A stretch of 61,170 nt of DNA. It comes from Nocardioides stalactiti (GTDB lineage: Bacteria > Actinomycetota > Actinomycetes > Propionibacteriales > Nocardioidaceae). The notes beneath the pieces were generated by a model. The model did no database searches, was not told where the DNA came from, and was given only the letters and a program-made list of their open reading frames with translations. Numbering within the stretch: the first letter of the stretch is position 1; each line of letters begins with the position of its first letter. The translations under genes were made by a program, and so were the position numbers. Location of the stretch: contig NZ_JACEFC010000010.1 in assembly GCF_014180715.1 (NCBI RefSeq), positions 1-61,170 on the forward strand, written 5' to 3'. Shown here piece by piece: positions 29,538 through 39,277 of this stretch.

Positions 29538-30377
29538 TCAGTCGCGCTCGACCGGACGGTGGGGGTCCGCGATCCACTCGCTCCAGCTGCCGGGGTAGAG
29601 CGCGGCTCGCAGGCCGGCGACCTCCAGCGCGAGGACGTCGTGCGCTGCCGTCACGCCGGAGCCGCAGTAGACCGCGACCGAGGCTGCCGCGGAGGCACCG
29701 GCAGTGTCGTACAGCGCCCGCAGGTCGGCGGCTGGGAGGAACCGGCCGTCGTCGGAGAGGTTGGCTGAGGTCGGGACGTTGACCGCACCCGGGATCCGGC
29801 CCGCCACCGGATCGATCGGCTCGACCTCGCCCCGATAGCGCTCTGCGGCCCGCGCGTCGATGAGGACGTCGACCCCGGGTACCTCCTCCGCCGTCACCAT
29901 CGCCATCGCGCCCGGTCGGGCCACGAAGGTCCCGGCGTGACGGATCCCCGAACCGTCGCCCACCTCCACCGGCAGGTCCGCCTCGGTCCACGCCGTCCAG
30001 CCTCCGTCGAGGACCCGGACGTCCCGGTGCCCGTGGAAGCGCAGCAGCCACCAGCAGCGAGCGGCGGCATGCCCGGCCCAGTCGTCGTAGACCACGACCG
30101 GGCCGTCGTCGAGGACCCCCGCGTCGCGCATCGCGGACTCGAAGACTCCCGGCTCGGGGAGCGGGTGCCGTCCACCGCTGCCGGGTGCGCCCGCGAGCGC
30201 GGTGTCCAGGTCCACGTACGACGCACCGGGGACGTGGCCGACGGCGTACTCCCCCGGCCCGGACGGGCCGCCGCCCATCCGGTAGCGGACGTCGAGGACG
30301 GTGACGGCGCCCAGCAGCCCGGCGAGCTCGTCGGCGCCGATCAGAGGGCTCGATGCGGCGCGCGACCGGCTGCTCAA
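29538..30377 (-). CDS. sseA: Thiosulfate/3-mercaptopyruvate sulfurtransferase (rhodanese)
   Basis: 279 residues with two rhodanese domains. The N-terminal one (about 10-125) is catalytically inactive (YDDWAGHAAAR in place of the loop); the C-terminal one holds the active-site Cys238 in VYCGSGVTA. It transfers sulfane sulfur, for example from thiosulfate to cyanide or protein acceptors, in the cytosol. The start is a TTG that overlaps the universal stress protein stop as TTGA; no in-frame ATG or GTG fits. It is co-transcribed with the stress protein gene. Confidence 0.88.
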   Translation of the reverse strand: MSSRSRAASSPLIGADELAGLLGAVTVLDVRYRMGGGPSGPGEYAVGHVPGASYVDLDTALAGAPGSGGRHPLPEPGVFESAMRDAGVLDDGPVVVYDDWAGHAAARCWWLLRFHGHRDVRVLDGGWTAWTEADLPVEVGDGSGIRHAGTFVARPGAMAMVTAEEVPGVDVLIDARAAERYRGEVEPIDPVAGRIPGAVNVPTSANLSDDGRFLPAADLRALYDTAGASAAASVAVYCGSGVTAAHDVLALEVAGLRAALYPGSWSEWIADPHRPVERD

Positions 30378-30754
30378 TGCCGGCCCGTTCGCGGCTTCAC
30401 CGTCAGCACCGGGCAGGGCGCGTCGAGCATGACCCGTTGGGCGTTGCTGCCGAGGATCAGCTTGCCGACGGGAGAGCGGCGGCGCAGGCCGATGACGATC
30501 ACGTCGGCGTCGAGGTCCTCGGCCAGGGCGACCAGTCCGTCGGAGACCTCCAGGAACGGGTCGAGCACGGCGATCTCGTGGTCGACGCCGGAGTGGTCGA
30601 GCAGGTCGCGGACCTCACCGAGGTCCGACTCCGTGCCCCCGCCTCCCAGCGCCACCACCGCCCGGGCACCACGGAGCCGCGCCTCCTCGATCCCGGCCAG
30701 CAGGGCCGCGTCGCCCTCCGGCTTCGGGACGTACCCGATCAGCACCGTCGCCAT
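30374..30754 (-). CDS. Universal stress protein (UspA family)
   Basis: 126 residues, a single Usp domain. The ATP-binding-type loop near the C-terminus reads GLRRRSPVGKLILGSNAQRV, followed by CPVLTVKP, both standard. Usp proteins act in the cytosol in stress survival; the exact role is not known. TAAGGT (30761-30766) is exactly 6 nt upstream of the ATG, so the mRNA is probably leaderless. The rhodanese gene follows with a 4-bp overlap. Confidence 0.9.
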   Translation of the reverse strand: MATVLIGYVPKPEGDAALLAGIEEARLRGARAVVALGGGGTESDLGEVRDLLDHSGVDHEIAVLDPFLEVSDGLVALAEDLDADVIVIGLRRRSPVGKLILGSNAQRVMLDAPCPVLTVKPRTGRH

Positions 30755-30832
30755 GGGCCCACCTTAGGTCGCGCCCCGAGGACCTGTGGAGGACGCCGCC
30801 GCCGCCGCGTCGGATCGGGCAGTCTGCCGGGC

Positions 30833-31264
30833 ATGGGCTACGACGGCACGGGCGGGATCCACGAACCGGTCGACCGGCGGGTGCAACAGCTGCTCCGGCG
30901 GGCGGTGCTCGACCACGCCGTCACCGAGCACCGCCGGCAGTTCCTCCCGGTGCTCCACGTCGGCGTCCCGGGGATCCGGGCACGCCGTTTCGAGGTCGAC
31001 CGGCACCTCGACCACACCCTGCGGACCGACGTCGTGGAGGCGATGCTGCGTCCGGCGCTCCGCAAGGGCGTGGTCCCGCTGCTGTGGATGACCCGGCGCG
31101 GGGACATCGAGCCGCACGACGTCGACGGCGCCTGGTCGGCGGCGGTGCAGTCAGCGGCCGGCGAGCTCGGGATCGAGCTCGGCCTGGTGGTCGTGACCCG
31201 GCACAGCTGGCACGACCCGCGCACTGGCGTCAGCCGGACGTGGAAGCGGATCCGCCAGCGTTGA
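30833..31264 (+). CDS. Hypothetical protein
   Basis: 143 residues, no recognised domain, no signal peptide and no membrane segment. It is rich in Arg, His and Val (VDRRVQQLLRRAVLDHAV near the start, TRHSWHDPRTGVSRTW near the end). Codon use matches its neighbours, so it is likely a real gene. The upstream CAGTCT, 7 nt before the ATG, is one base off the TAnnnT rule seen elsewhere in the window. It is convergent with the GCS2 gene. Confidence 0.6.
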   Translation: MGYDGTGGIHEPVDRRVQQLLRRAVLDHAVTEHRRQFLPVLHVGVPGIRARRFEVDRHLDHTLRTDVVEAMLRPALRKGVVPLLWMTRRGDIEPHDVDGAWSAAVQSAAGELGIELGLVVVTRHSWHDPRTGVSRTWKRIRQR

Positions 31265-31279
31265 GCGGCTCGCGCAGGA

Positions 31280-32740
31280 TCACCAGGTGTGGACCGGTTC
31301 GTTGGCGTGCATCCGCTGCCGGTAGTCGGCGAGCACCGTCCGCAGCGCGTCGTAGCGGTCGAGATCCTCGTGACGGGCCATCTCGCGGGCGAACCACTCC
31401 GCGCCGTTGACACCGCCCAGGCAGCGGCCCTCGATCATCCCGAGGTAGCGAGCGGCCTCGTCGTGGTCCACCCCCCAGGCCGCCAGTCCCTCGTAGGCCA
31501 TCGGCAGCAGCCGGCGCAGCACCAGCTCGGTCGCGCGAACCCTCCCGACCGCGGGCCAGTAGATCTCCGCCTCGATCCCGTCGCGGGCCGCGACGTGGAA
31601 GTTCTCCTCGGCGGCGCTGAAGGACATCTGCGACCACAGCGGTCGCTCGCTCTCGGCGAGCGTGCGGACCAGCCCGAAGTAGAAAGCGGCGTTGGCGACG
31701 ATGTCGGCCACGGTCGGCCCGGCGGCCAGCGCGCGGTTCTCGACGCGGAGGTGGGGGCGGCCGCCGGCGATGTCGTAGACGGGCCGGTTCCACCGATAGA
31801 TGGTGCCGTTGTGGAGACGCAGCTCGGAGAGGTTGGGTGTGCCGCCCGCTTCGAGCACGGTGAGCGGATCCTCGTCGTCGGTGACCGGCAGCAGCGCCGG
31901 GAAGTAGCGGACGTTCTCCTCGAAGAGGTCGAACACCGAGGTGATCCAGCGCTCGCCGAACCAGACCCGCGGCCGCACCCCCTGGGCCTTGAGCTCTTCG
32001 CTCCGAGTGTCGGTGGCCTGCTCGAACAGGGGGATGCGCGTCTCGCGCCACAGCTGCTTGCCGAGCAGGTAGGGGGCGTTGGCAGCCAGCGCCACCTGGA
32101 CCCCCGCGATCGCCTGCGAGGCGTTCCAGTACGCGGCGAAGCGCTCCGGCGGCGTCTGGACGTGGAACTGCGTGCTGGTGCAGGCGGCCTCGGGGAGGAT
32201 GGAGTCGGCCGTCGTCCGCAGCACCTCGGCGCCCCGGATGTCGATGCTGATGTCCTCGCCGCGGGCCTGGAGGACCTGGTCGCTCAGCAGTCGGTAGCGC
32301 GGGTTGCGGCTGATCGCGGACAGCGAGAGGTGCTCGTCGGCGAGGGTCGGCAGGATGCCGATCATCACCATGTGCGCACCGACGCTGGCCGACCGGCGCT
32401 CGGCTTCGTTGAGGCTGCGTCGCAGGCCCTCCTCGAACCCTGTGAGCCCGCCACCGCGCAGCACCGCCGGCGGCACGTTGATCTCGATGTTGAACTGACC
32501 GAGCTCGGTCTGGAAGTCGGGGTCGGCGATCGCCTCCAGCGCCGCCTCGTTGCGCAGCGCCGGGTCGCCTGCCTCGTCGACGAGGTTGAGCTCGACCTCG
32601 AGACCCGTCATCGGGTCGTCGGTGTCGAAGGCTGATTCGCGCAGCATCCGCTCGAACACGTCGAGACAGCGACGCACCTTCTCCCGGTGCCGCGTTCGGT
32701 CAGCACCGGTGAACTCCTGCGCGTCGACCTCCGAACCCAT
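31280..32740 (-). CDS. Glutamate-cysteine ligase family (GCS2) protein
   Basis: 486 residues. GCS2-type motifs include GLEVELNLVDEAGDP near residue 45, QFNIEINVPP, STQFHVQTPPE and HLRVENRALAAGP. The family forms gamma-glutamyl bonds in an ATP-dependent way. The organism is likely to use mycothiol rather than glutathione, so the true amine substrate is uncertain; an ergothioneine EgtA role would need the rest of the egt genes, absent here. TAACCT (32747-32752) is 6 nt before the ATG. It is 36 bp from the DUF4192 stop on the same strand. Confidence 0.8.
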   Translation of the reverse strand: MGSEVDAQEFTGADRTRHREKVRRCLDVFERMLRESAFDTDDPMTGLEVELNLVDEAGDPALRNEAALEAIADPDFQTELGQFNIEINVPPAVLRGGGLTGFEEGLRRSLNEAERRSASVGAHMVMIGILPTLADEHLSLSAISRNPRYRLLSDQVLQARGEDISIDIRGAEVLRTTADSILPEAACTSTQFHVQTPPERFAAYWNASQAIAGVQVALAANAPYLLGKQLWRETRIPLFEQATDTRSEELKAQGVRPRVWFGERWITSVFDLFEENVRYFPALLPVTDDEDPLTVLEAGGTPNLSELRLHNGTIYRWNRPVYDIAGGRPHLRVENRALAAGPTVADIVANAAFYFGLVRTLAESERPLWSQMSFSAAEENFHVAARDGIEAEIYWPAVGRVRATELVLRRLLPMAYEGLAAWGVDHDEAARYLGMIEGRCLGGVNGAEWFAREMARHEDLDRYDALRTVLADYRQRMHANEPVHTW

Positions 32741-32776
32741 AGAGGCAGGTTAGTCAGGCCGACCACCTTTCGTCAG

Positions 32777-33811
32777 TCATGCAGGCAGCCCTTCGTCCCA
32801 GGCGAAGCCGGATCCGAGAATGTCCGGAGGCACCGCTCCCTCCAGGCAGCGAGACAGCAGCGTCGCCATCGGATAACGGTCGTCGACCTCGCGGCAGCGG
32901 TCGACGGCGATCCACGCGAGCGCACCGTGGCCGGCCTGCCACGCCGCCCAACCCAGCAGCGCCGCCGGCGCCGGCACGAGGGCGTCGGGGGCGCCGCGGA
33001 CGACATCGGCCCAGAACGACTGGTGGCGCGACGCGCCCTGCCGATCGATGAGCGACCAGGCCGCGTCGCGCACCCGCTCGTCCTGGAGCAGCCAGCACAA
33101 CCAGGCCACCCGCGCCTCGTCAGGCGCCGTGCCGGCGTCGACGTGACGCGCCACAGCCTGTCGCAACCACTCGCCCCAGTAGCGCCGTTCCTCGTCAGCC
33201 CACGGCGGACCGGCGGTGCCGGCCCGGACCTGGGTGAGGGCGCGCTCGACCTTCCCCTGGAACACGGGGTCCGGCGCGACCGAGGCGGTGAGGACCGAAC
33301 GGTCCTTCTCGACGACGATCCCGTGGAGGACCGCCTCGACGACGAACGGGTGCGCCGACACGTCGTAGGCGATGCCGACCTCGCGCGAGTGCCGGTCGCC
33401 GAGCAGCGGGTAGTAACGCTGGCCGTCGACCCGGACGGCGTCGGCCACGTGCAGCCCGGCCTGACGGGCAGCCCCACGAAGGGCGCCCCAGCACCAGCGG
33501 ACGACCCGCTCGTCGCCGCTGAAGAAGACCAACGCCATCGAGCGCGCCCCGTTGCGGACGGCGGAGCGGACCAGGTCGGCCGCGAGCGCACGGGCGAGGT
33601 CGGCGAGGTCGACCGGGGAGTCCCGCGCGGGGAGATCGGCCCGGGCGTGGAACGGCCGGGCCCCGTCGCTGGTCATCATCACCACCGATGCGGCGGGGTG
33701 GAAGCCGAGCACCAGGGGCGCGGCGGCGATCAGGTCCTCGCTGCAGCGCGCGCGGAGGGAGAGGGCGGAGTCGGAGGTCGAACGGGTCGTTGCCCGATGC
33801 GTGTGGGTCAT
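32777..33811 (-). CDS. DUF4192 family protein
   Basis: 344 residues. The DUF4192 start region reads ARCSEDLIAAAPLVLGFHPAAS, followed by VVMMTSDGAR and FHARADLP. The C-terminal part has LLGWAAWQAGHGALAWIAVDRC. The family is actinobacterial and uncharacterised; membership is clear. ATG at 33811 is preferred (MTHTHRATTRS). It is divergent from dinB with 141 bp between them. Confidence 0.85.
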   Translation of the reverse strand: MTHTHRATTRSTSDSALSLRARCSEDLIAAAPLVLGFHPAASVVMMTSDGARPFHARADLPARDSPVDLADLARALAADLVRSAVRNGARSMALVFFSGDERVVRWCWGALRGAARQAGLHVADAVRVDGQRYYPLLGDRHSREVGIAYDVSAHPFVVEAVLHGIVVEKDRSVLTASVAPDPVFQGKVERALTQVRAGTAGPPWADEERRYWGEWLRQAVARHVDAGTAPDEARVAWLCWLLQDERVRDAAWSLIDRQGASRHQSFWADVVRGAPDALVPAPAALLGWAAWQAGHGALAWIAVDRCREVDDRYPMATLLSRCLEGAVPPDILGSGFAWDEGLPA

Positions 33812-33952
33812 GGGTCCACGCTCGCGACCGGGACCCCCGACGCCCACCCGACCGGGTCCGACCTGGGGAAGACCCGGGCTGTCGCCCGGTGCCGGGACGA
33901 CAAGCGGGCCGTCGGGACGGCGATGGTCCGCGCCGCTGGTTACGGTTCACCC

Positions 33953-35350
<1,398 letters not shown>

Positions 35351-35466
35351 CGATCGGGCCTGCCGTCCGGATCACCCGAAGCGGATTTCACACAGCCGTC
35401 ACGTGTCGCTCGTTGTCGCGGGCCCGACCAGGCGTCACCATGGAGGGGACGCGACACGCTCGCGGC

Positions 35467-35515
35467 AAAAAAGGGTGAGGGCCTTCTTGATGGTATGAGC
35501 ATCAGGAAGGCCCTC
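35467..35515 (-). terminator. Leftward intrinsic terminator without an upstream gene
   Basis: GAGGGCCTTC-T-TGATG (35477-35492) pairs with CATCA-G-GAAGGCCCTC (35500-35515): 16 bp with one wobble and a 7-nt loop. Six A residues at 35467-35472 give a U-run 4 nt after the stem on the minus strand. There is no T-run on the plus side, so it points leftward. Confidence 0.7.
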
Positions 35516-35756
35516 GGCTTGACCGGCTGCGGTGGCTCCGATCGACCCGGACCTCCGACCCTCTCACCGCTGGGCCCGCCACCGGGGTCAGCGCCCGCGA
35601 GTTGCCCCGCGGATGGAGAGGACTTCCGTCCGGCTCCCCGATCGTTTCCCGCCTGGCCCGGAGGCCCTGCGTTCCGCTCTCGGTAGGGAGAGTTCTACGC
35701 TCCGCGAGGACACGCGCACAAGGGCTTTGCGCAAAGAGTTTCGACATTCTCCGAGT

Positions 35757-35841
35757 CCCACAGGATCGTCCACAGCTGAGGCCCGCTTCCTCCACAGGAA
35801 CCGCTCGAACTCCACAGGAATCCACCGGTGCCTGTGGATCA
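35757..35841. repeat. Cluster of CCACAG/DnaA-box-like repeats
   Basis: CCACAG occurs at 35758, 35770, 35792 and 35812 and in inverted form (CTGTGG) at 35832. CTCCACAGGAA occurs twice exactly 20 bp apart (35790 and 35810). TCGTCCACA (35766-35774) and TGATCCACA (inverted, 35833-35841) are each one mismatch from DnaA-box consensus forms. The cluster abuts the oligopeptidase promoter region. Confidence 0.6.
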
Positions 35842-35866
35842 TTCCGGGCCGGATACGGTGACCGTC

Positions 35867-38047
35867 GTGCCAGCCCCTCACGCCGCTCGCCGACCGGTCA
35901 CGGTCACCCACCACGGCCACACCCGCACCGACGACTACGAGTGGTTGCGCGCCAAGGAGGATCCGGAGGTGCGCGCCTACCTCGAGGCGGAGAACGAGCA
36001 CACCCAGGAGCGCACGGCCCACCTCGCCGACCTGCGCCAGCAGATCTTCGACGAGATCAAGAGCCGCACCCTGGAGACCGACCTCTCGGTGCCCACCCGG
36101 GTGCGCGGCTACTGGTACTACGGCCGCTCCTTCGAGGGCAAGCAGTACGGCGCCAGCTGCCGCGTGGCCGTGACGGACCCCGACAGCCCCGACAGCTGGG
36201 TCCCGCCGCGACCGGCCGAGGCCGCACGACCCGACGAGCCCGCGCTGCCGGGCGAGGAGGTCCTGCTCGACCTCGACGTCCTCGCCGGCGAGCACGAGTT
36301 CTTCTCCCTCGGCGGCTCGTCGGTCAGCCCCGACGACCGGTTGCTCGCCTACGCGACCGACGTGGTCGGCGACGAGCGCTACACCGTGCGGGTCAAGGAC
36401 CTCACGACCGGCGACCTGCTGCCCGACGAGCTGACCGGCGTCCTCGGAGGAGTGACCTGGGGCGGGACCCCGGACCACTTCTACTACTCGACCATCGACG
36501 AGACCTGGCGTCCTGACAAGGTCTGGCGGCACCGGCTCGGCACCGACCAGGCGGACGACGAGCTGGTCCACCACGAGCCCGACGGCCGCTACTGGCTGGG
36601 CGCCGGACGCACCCGCAGCCGCCGCTACATCCTCCTCGCAGCGTCGTCCAAGAACACCTCGGAGTACCACGTCCTCGACGCCCACGACCCGACCGCGAAG
36701 CCGTTCTGCTTCGCGCCCCGCGAGGAGGGCATCGAGTACTCCCTCGACCACGCGGTCCTCGCCGGCGAGGACCGCTTCCTGGTGCTCCACAACGGCAACG
36801 GGCCCGAGTTCGAGCTCGCCACCGCGCCTCCGCGCAGCACGCCCCGCGCGGCGTGGGTGCCGCTCCTGGCCCACAGCGACGAGGTCCGCCTGGAAGACGT
36901 CGAAGCGTTCGCCACCCACCTCGTCGTCTCGCAGCGCAGCGGCGGGCTGCCGCGGGTGCGGATCCTCGAGCTCGGGCCGGACGGCGTGAGCGACGACTGG
37001 ATCGTGGAGTTCCCCGGCGACCTCGCGACGTCGGGCGTCGGAGGAAACCCGTCGTTCGAGCAGCCCACGGTCCGGGTCGGCATGACGAGCATGATCCAGC
37101 CGTCCTCGGTCTACGACCTCGACCTGCGCACGCGCACCAAGACGCTGCTCAAGCAGGCGCCCGTGCTCGGCGGCTACGACCCGACCGCCTACGAGGAGCA
37201 CCGGATGTGGGCCACTGCGCCCGACGGTGTCCGGGTGCCGATCTCCCTCGTCGTCCGCAGCGACGCCCGTGGTGCCGACGGCACCGACCCGGTCCCGCTC
37301 CTGCTCTACGGCTACGGCGCCTACGAGGCGTCGATGGACCCCTACTTCTCGGCCGCCCGGCTCTCCTTGCTCGACCGGGGCGCGGCGTTCGCCATCGCCC
37401 ACGTCCGGGGAGGAGGCGAGCTCGGTCGGCACTGGTACGACGACGGCAAGCTCACCCGCAAGCCTCACACGTTCAGCGACTTCATCGCGTGTGCGCAGCA
37501 CCTCGCCGCGAGCGGGTGGACCACCCCCGGTCAGATCATCGCCGAGGGTGCCAGTGCCGGGGGCCTGCTCATGGGTGCGGTCGCCAACCAGGCGCCCGAG
37601 GCGTTCGGTGGCATCGTCGCGGGGGTCCCGTTCGTCGACACCCTCACCTCGATGCTCGACGCGACCCTGCCGCTCACCGTGACCGAGTACGACGAGTGGG
37701 GCAACCCCGAGGCCGACCCAGCGGCCTACGAGCTCATCGCGTCCTACGCGCCGTACGAGAACGTGGCCGACCTCCCCTATCCCCCGATCCTCGCCGAGAC
37801 CTCGCTCAACGACACCCGGGTGCTCTACGTGGAGCCCGCGAAGTGGGTGGCGAGGCTGCGGGCCACGGCGCCGGCCGCCGACGTGCTGCTCCGGACGGAG
37901 ATGGCTGCGGGCCACGGAGGGGTCTCCGGGCGCTACCGGGCCTGGCACGACCGCGCCTTCACCCTCGCTTGGATCCTCGACCGGATGGGGCTCGCCGAGC
38001 GGGGTATCTCCGGATCCGTCGGAACTCCCTCGACCGACGCAGGCTGA
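35867..38047 (+). CDS. ptrB: Oligopeptidase B (S9A family serine peptidase)
   Basis: 726 residues: an N-terminal beta-propeller (about 60-400) and a C-terminal alpha/beta-hydrolase domain. The catalytic triad is visible as Ser563 (GASAGGLLMG), Asp649 (LNDTRVLY) and His683 (AAGHGGVSGR). It cleaves short peptides after basic residues in the cytosol. GTG at 35867 is chosen over GTG at 35828 because TACGGT (35854-35859) ends 7 nt upstream of it, making the mRNA leaderless and placing the upstream GTG outside the transcript. Confidence 0.92.
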   Translation: MPAPHAARRPVTVTHHGHTRTDDYEWLRAKEDPEVRAYLEAENEHTQERTAHLADLRQQIFDEIKSRTLETDLSVPTRVRGYWYYGRSFEGKQYGASCRVAVTDPDSPDSWVPPRPAEAARPDEPALPGEEVLLDLDVLAGEHEFFSLGGSSVSPDDRLLAYATDVVGDERYTVRVKDLTTGDLLPDELTGVLGGVTWGGTPDHFYYSTIDETWRPDKVWRHRLGTDQADDELVHHEPDGRYWLGAGRTRSRRYILLAASSKNTSEYHVLDAHDPTAKPFCFAPREEGIEYSLDHAVLAGEDRFLVLHNGNGPEFELATAPPRSTPRAAWVPLLAHSDEVRLEDVEAFATHLVVSQRSGGLPRVRILELGPDGVSDDWIVEFPGDLATSGVGGNPSFEQPTVRVGMTSMIQPSSVYDLDLRTRTKTLLKQAPVLGGYDPTAYEEHRMWATAPDGVRVPISLVVRSDARGADGTDPVPLLLYGYGAYEASMDPYFSAARLSLLDRGAAFAIAHVRGGGELGRHWYDDGKLTRKPHTFSDFIACAQHLAASGWTTPGQIIAEGASAGGLLMGAVANQAPEAFGGIVAGVPFVDTLTSMLDATLPLTVTEYDEWGNPEADPAAYELIASYAPYENVADLPYPPILAETSLNDTRVLYVEPAKWVARLRATAPAADVLLRTEMAAGHGGVSGRYRAWHDRAFTLAWILDRMGLAERGISGSVGTPSTDAG

Positions 38048-38054
38048 AAACTCC

Positions 38055-38084
38055 CTGAGAGTTGGCGCGAGCGGCAACTCTCAG
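38055..38084 (+). terminator. Hairpin terminator after ptrB
   Basis: CTGAGAGTTG (38055-38064) pairs perfectly with CAACTCTCAG (38075-38084) over a 10-nt loop, 7 bp after the ptrB stop codon. Confidence 0.75.
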
Positions 38085-38152
38085 GCGGTCTGGTACGTCT
38101 GAGCAGTCGAGAGCACTTCACCGGAGCACCGGTCGGACCTCGGGAAAACCCC

Positions 38153-38180
38153 GGGAACAACCACCATCCGAAAGTGCGTT
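38153..38180 (+). promoter_or_regulatory. SigR/SigH-type stress promoter of sigB
   Basis: GGGAAC (38153-38158) and CGTT (38177-38180) are separated by 18 bp. This matches the ECF SigR/SigH/SigE pattern GGAAY-N18/19-GTT. It lies about 50 bp before the sigB ATG. In mycobacteria sigB is known to be driven by SigE/SigH. Confidence 0.6.
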
Positions 38181-38229
38181 GGAGACGAAGTACTCCTGCA
38201 GGAGCGGGTGTACGCGAAGGAGGGTGGCG

Positions 38230-39192
38230 ATGGCAGCAGCAGCAGTGGCCAGCAGGCGCGGAGGACGAGAGATCGAGGGGCGCGACAGCGTCGGGCTGTA
38301 CCTCGACGAGATCGCCCGCACCCCGTTGCTCGACGCCGCCCGTGAGGTCGAGCTCGCCAAGACGATCGAGGCAGGTCTCTACGCCCAGTCGTTGCTCGAC
38401 GAGGGCCGTGTCGCCCGCGCCAAGGGCGGCGCGCCCAAGCGCGCGACCCGTGAGGAGCTCGAGTGGATCGCCGAGGAGGGCCAGCGGGCGACGACGGAGT
38501 TCATCAACGCCAACCTGCGTCTGGTCGTCTCCATCGCCCGCAAGTACGGTCGCGCGCAGATGCCGATGCTCGACCTGATCCAGGAGGGCAACACCGGCCT
38601 CATCCGCGCGGTCGAGAAGTTCGACTACGCCAAGGGCTACAAGTTCTCGACCTACGCAACGTGGTGGGTACGGCAGGCGATCACTCGCGGCATCGCCCAG
38701 CAGGCCCGTGTGGTCCGGCTGCCTGTGCACGTGGTCGAGGAGCTCAACCAGGTCGGCGGTGCCCGCCGTACCCTCGAGCGTCAGCTCGGCCGCGAGCCCA
38801 ACCCCGAGGAGATCGCCACCGAGCTCGGCATGGAGCTCGAGCGGGTTCTCGACCTGATGTCGTGGGGCCGTGAGCACGTCAGCCTCGACACCCCGGTCGA
38901 CGAGGACGGCGACACCTCGCTCGGCGACCTGATGGCCCAGGAGACCGCCCCCGGCCCTGACCTGACGTTCCTCGACACCGAGGCACGCGACCGGCTCAAC
39001 ACGCTGGTCAACCAGCTCGACGAGCGGGCCGCCGACATCATCCGGTCGCGCTACGGCCTGGTCGACGGCCGCCAGCACAAGCTCGCCGACATCGGCGCCA
39101 AGCACGGCATCTCCGCCGAGCGCGTGCGCCAGCTCGAGCGCGAGGCACTGCAGAAGCTGCGCCGCCTCGGCGACCCCGACATGGCCGCCTGA
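38230..39192 (+). CDS. sigB: RNA polymerase sigma factor, group 2 (SigB-like)
   Basis: 320 residues, close to mycobacterial SigB length and lacking the long N-terminal region 1.1 of SigA. Region 1.2 starts DSVGLYLDEIARTPLL; region 2 has NLRLVVSIARKYGR, LIQEGNTGLIRAVEKFDY and KFSTYATWWVRQAI; region 4 ends AERVRQLEREALQKLR. It directs RNA polymerase in stationary phase or stress. GGAGG lies 5-8 nt before the ATG. A SigR/SigH-type promoter is upstream and a strong hairpin downstream. Confidence 0.93.
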   Translation: MAAAAVASRRGGREIEGRDSVGLYLDEIARTPLLDAAREVELAKTIEAGLYAQSLLDEGRVARAKGGAPKRATREELEWIAEEGQRATTEFINANLRLVVSIARKYGRAQMPMLDLIQEGNTGLIRAVEKFDYAKGYKFSTYATWWVRQAITRGIAQQARVVRLPVHVVEELNQVGGARRTLERQLGREPNPEEIATELGMELERVLDLMSWGREHVSLDTPVDEDGDTSLGDLMAQETAPGPDLTFLDTEARDRLNTLVNQLDERAADIIRSRYGLVDGRQHKLADIGAKHGISAERVRQLEREALQKLRRLGDPDMAA

Positions 39193-39220
39193 GTCAGCTC
39201 GACCGGCTCGCCAGCTCTAC

Positions 39221-39253
39221 GACGACCTCCGTCACCCGGTGACGGAGGTCGTC
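39221..39253. terminator. Strong bidirectional hairpin after sigB
   Basis: GACGACCTCCGTCACC (39221-39236) is perfectly complementary to GGTGACGGAGGTCGTC (39238-39253). It ends sigB and may also serve the convergent gene at 39278. Confidence 0.88.
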
Positions 39254-39277
39254 GCGCGTCCGGGGCGGGTTGCTGTG

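Larger units (their letters stand above)
35351..35866. other. 516-bp gene-free stretch between dinB and oligopeptidase B
   Basis: I see no convincing protein gene here. It holds an inverted repeat (CGTGTCGC near 35402 and GCGACACG near 35451), a leftward intrinsic terminator (35467-35515), a CTCTC/GAGAG hairpin near 35680, a perfect palindrome CTTTGCGCAAAG at 35725-35736, and a cluster of CCACAG repeats at 35757-35841 just before the oligopeptidase promoter. It does not resemble RNase P RNA or tmRNA. Confidence 0.6.

Noticed and set aside
35502..35825. A 107-codon minus-strand protein upstream of the orphan terminator
   Set aside because: Composition is Arg/Ser/Gly-rich like random high-GC frames, with no ribosome binding site or domain; a non-coding RNA explains the terminator better.
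35757..35841. Chromosomal origin (oriC)
   Set aside because: The DnaA-box-like sites are few and imperfect, there is no AT-rich unwinding region, and dnaA, dnaN and rpmH are not nearby.
35351..35866. RNase P RNA, tmRNA or tRNA in the large gap
   Set aside because: The conserved RNase P core sequences, the tmRNA ends and the tRNA T-loop pattern are all absent.
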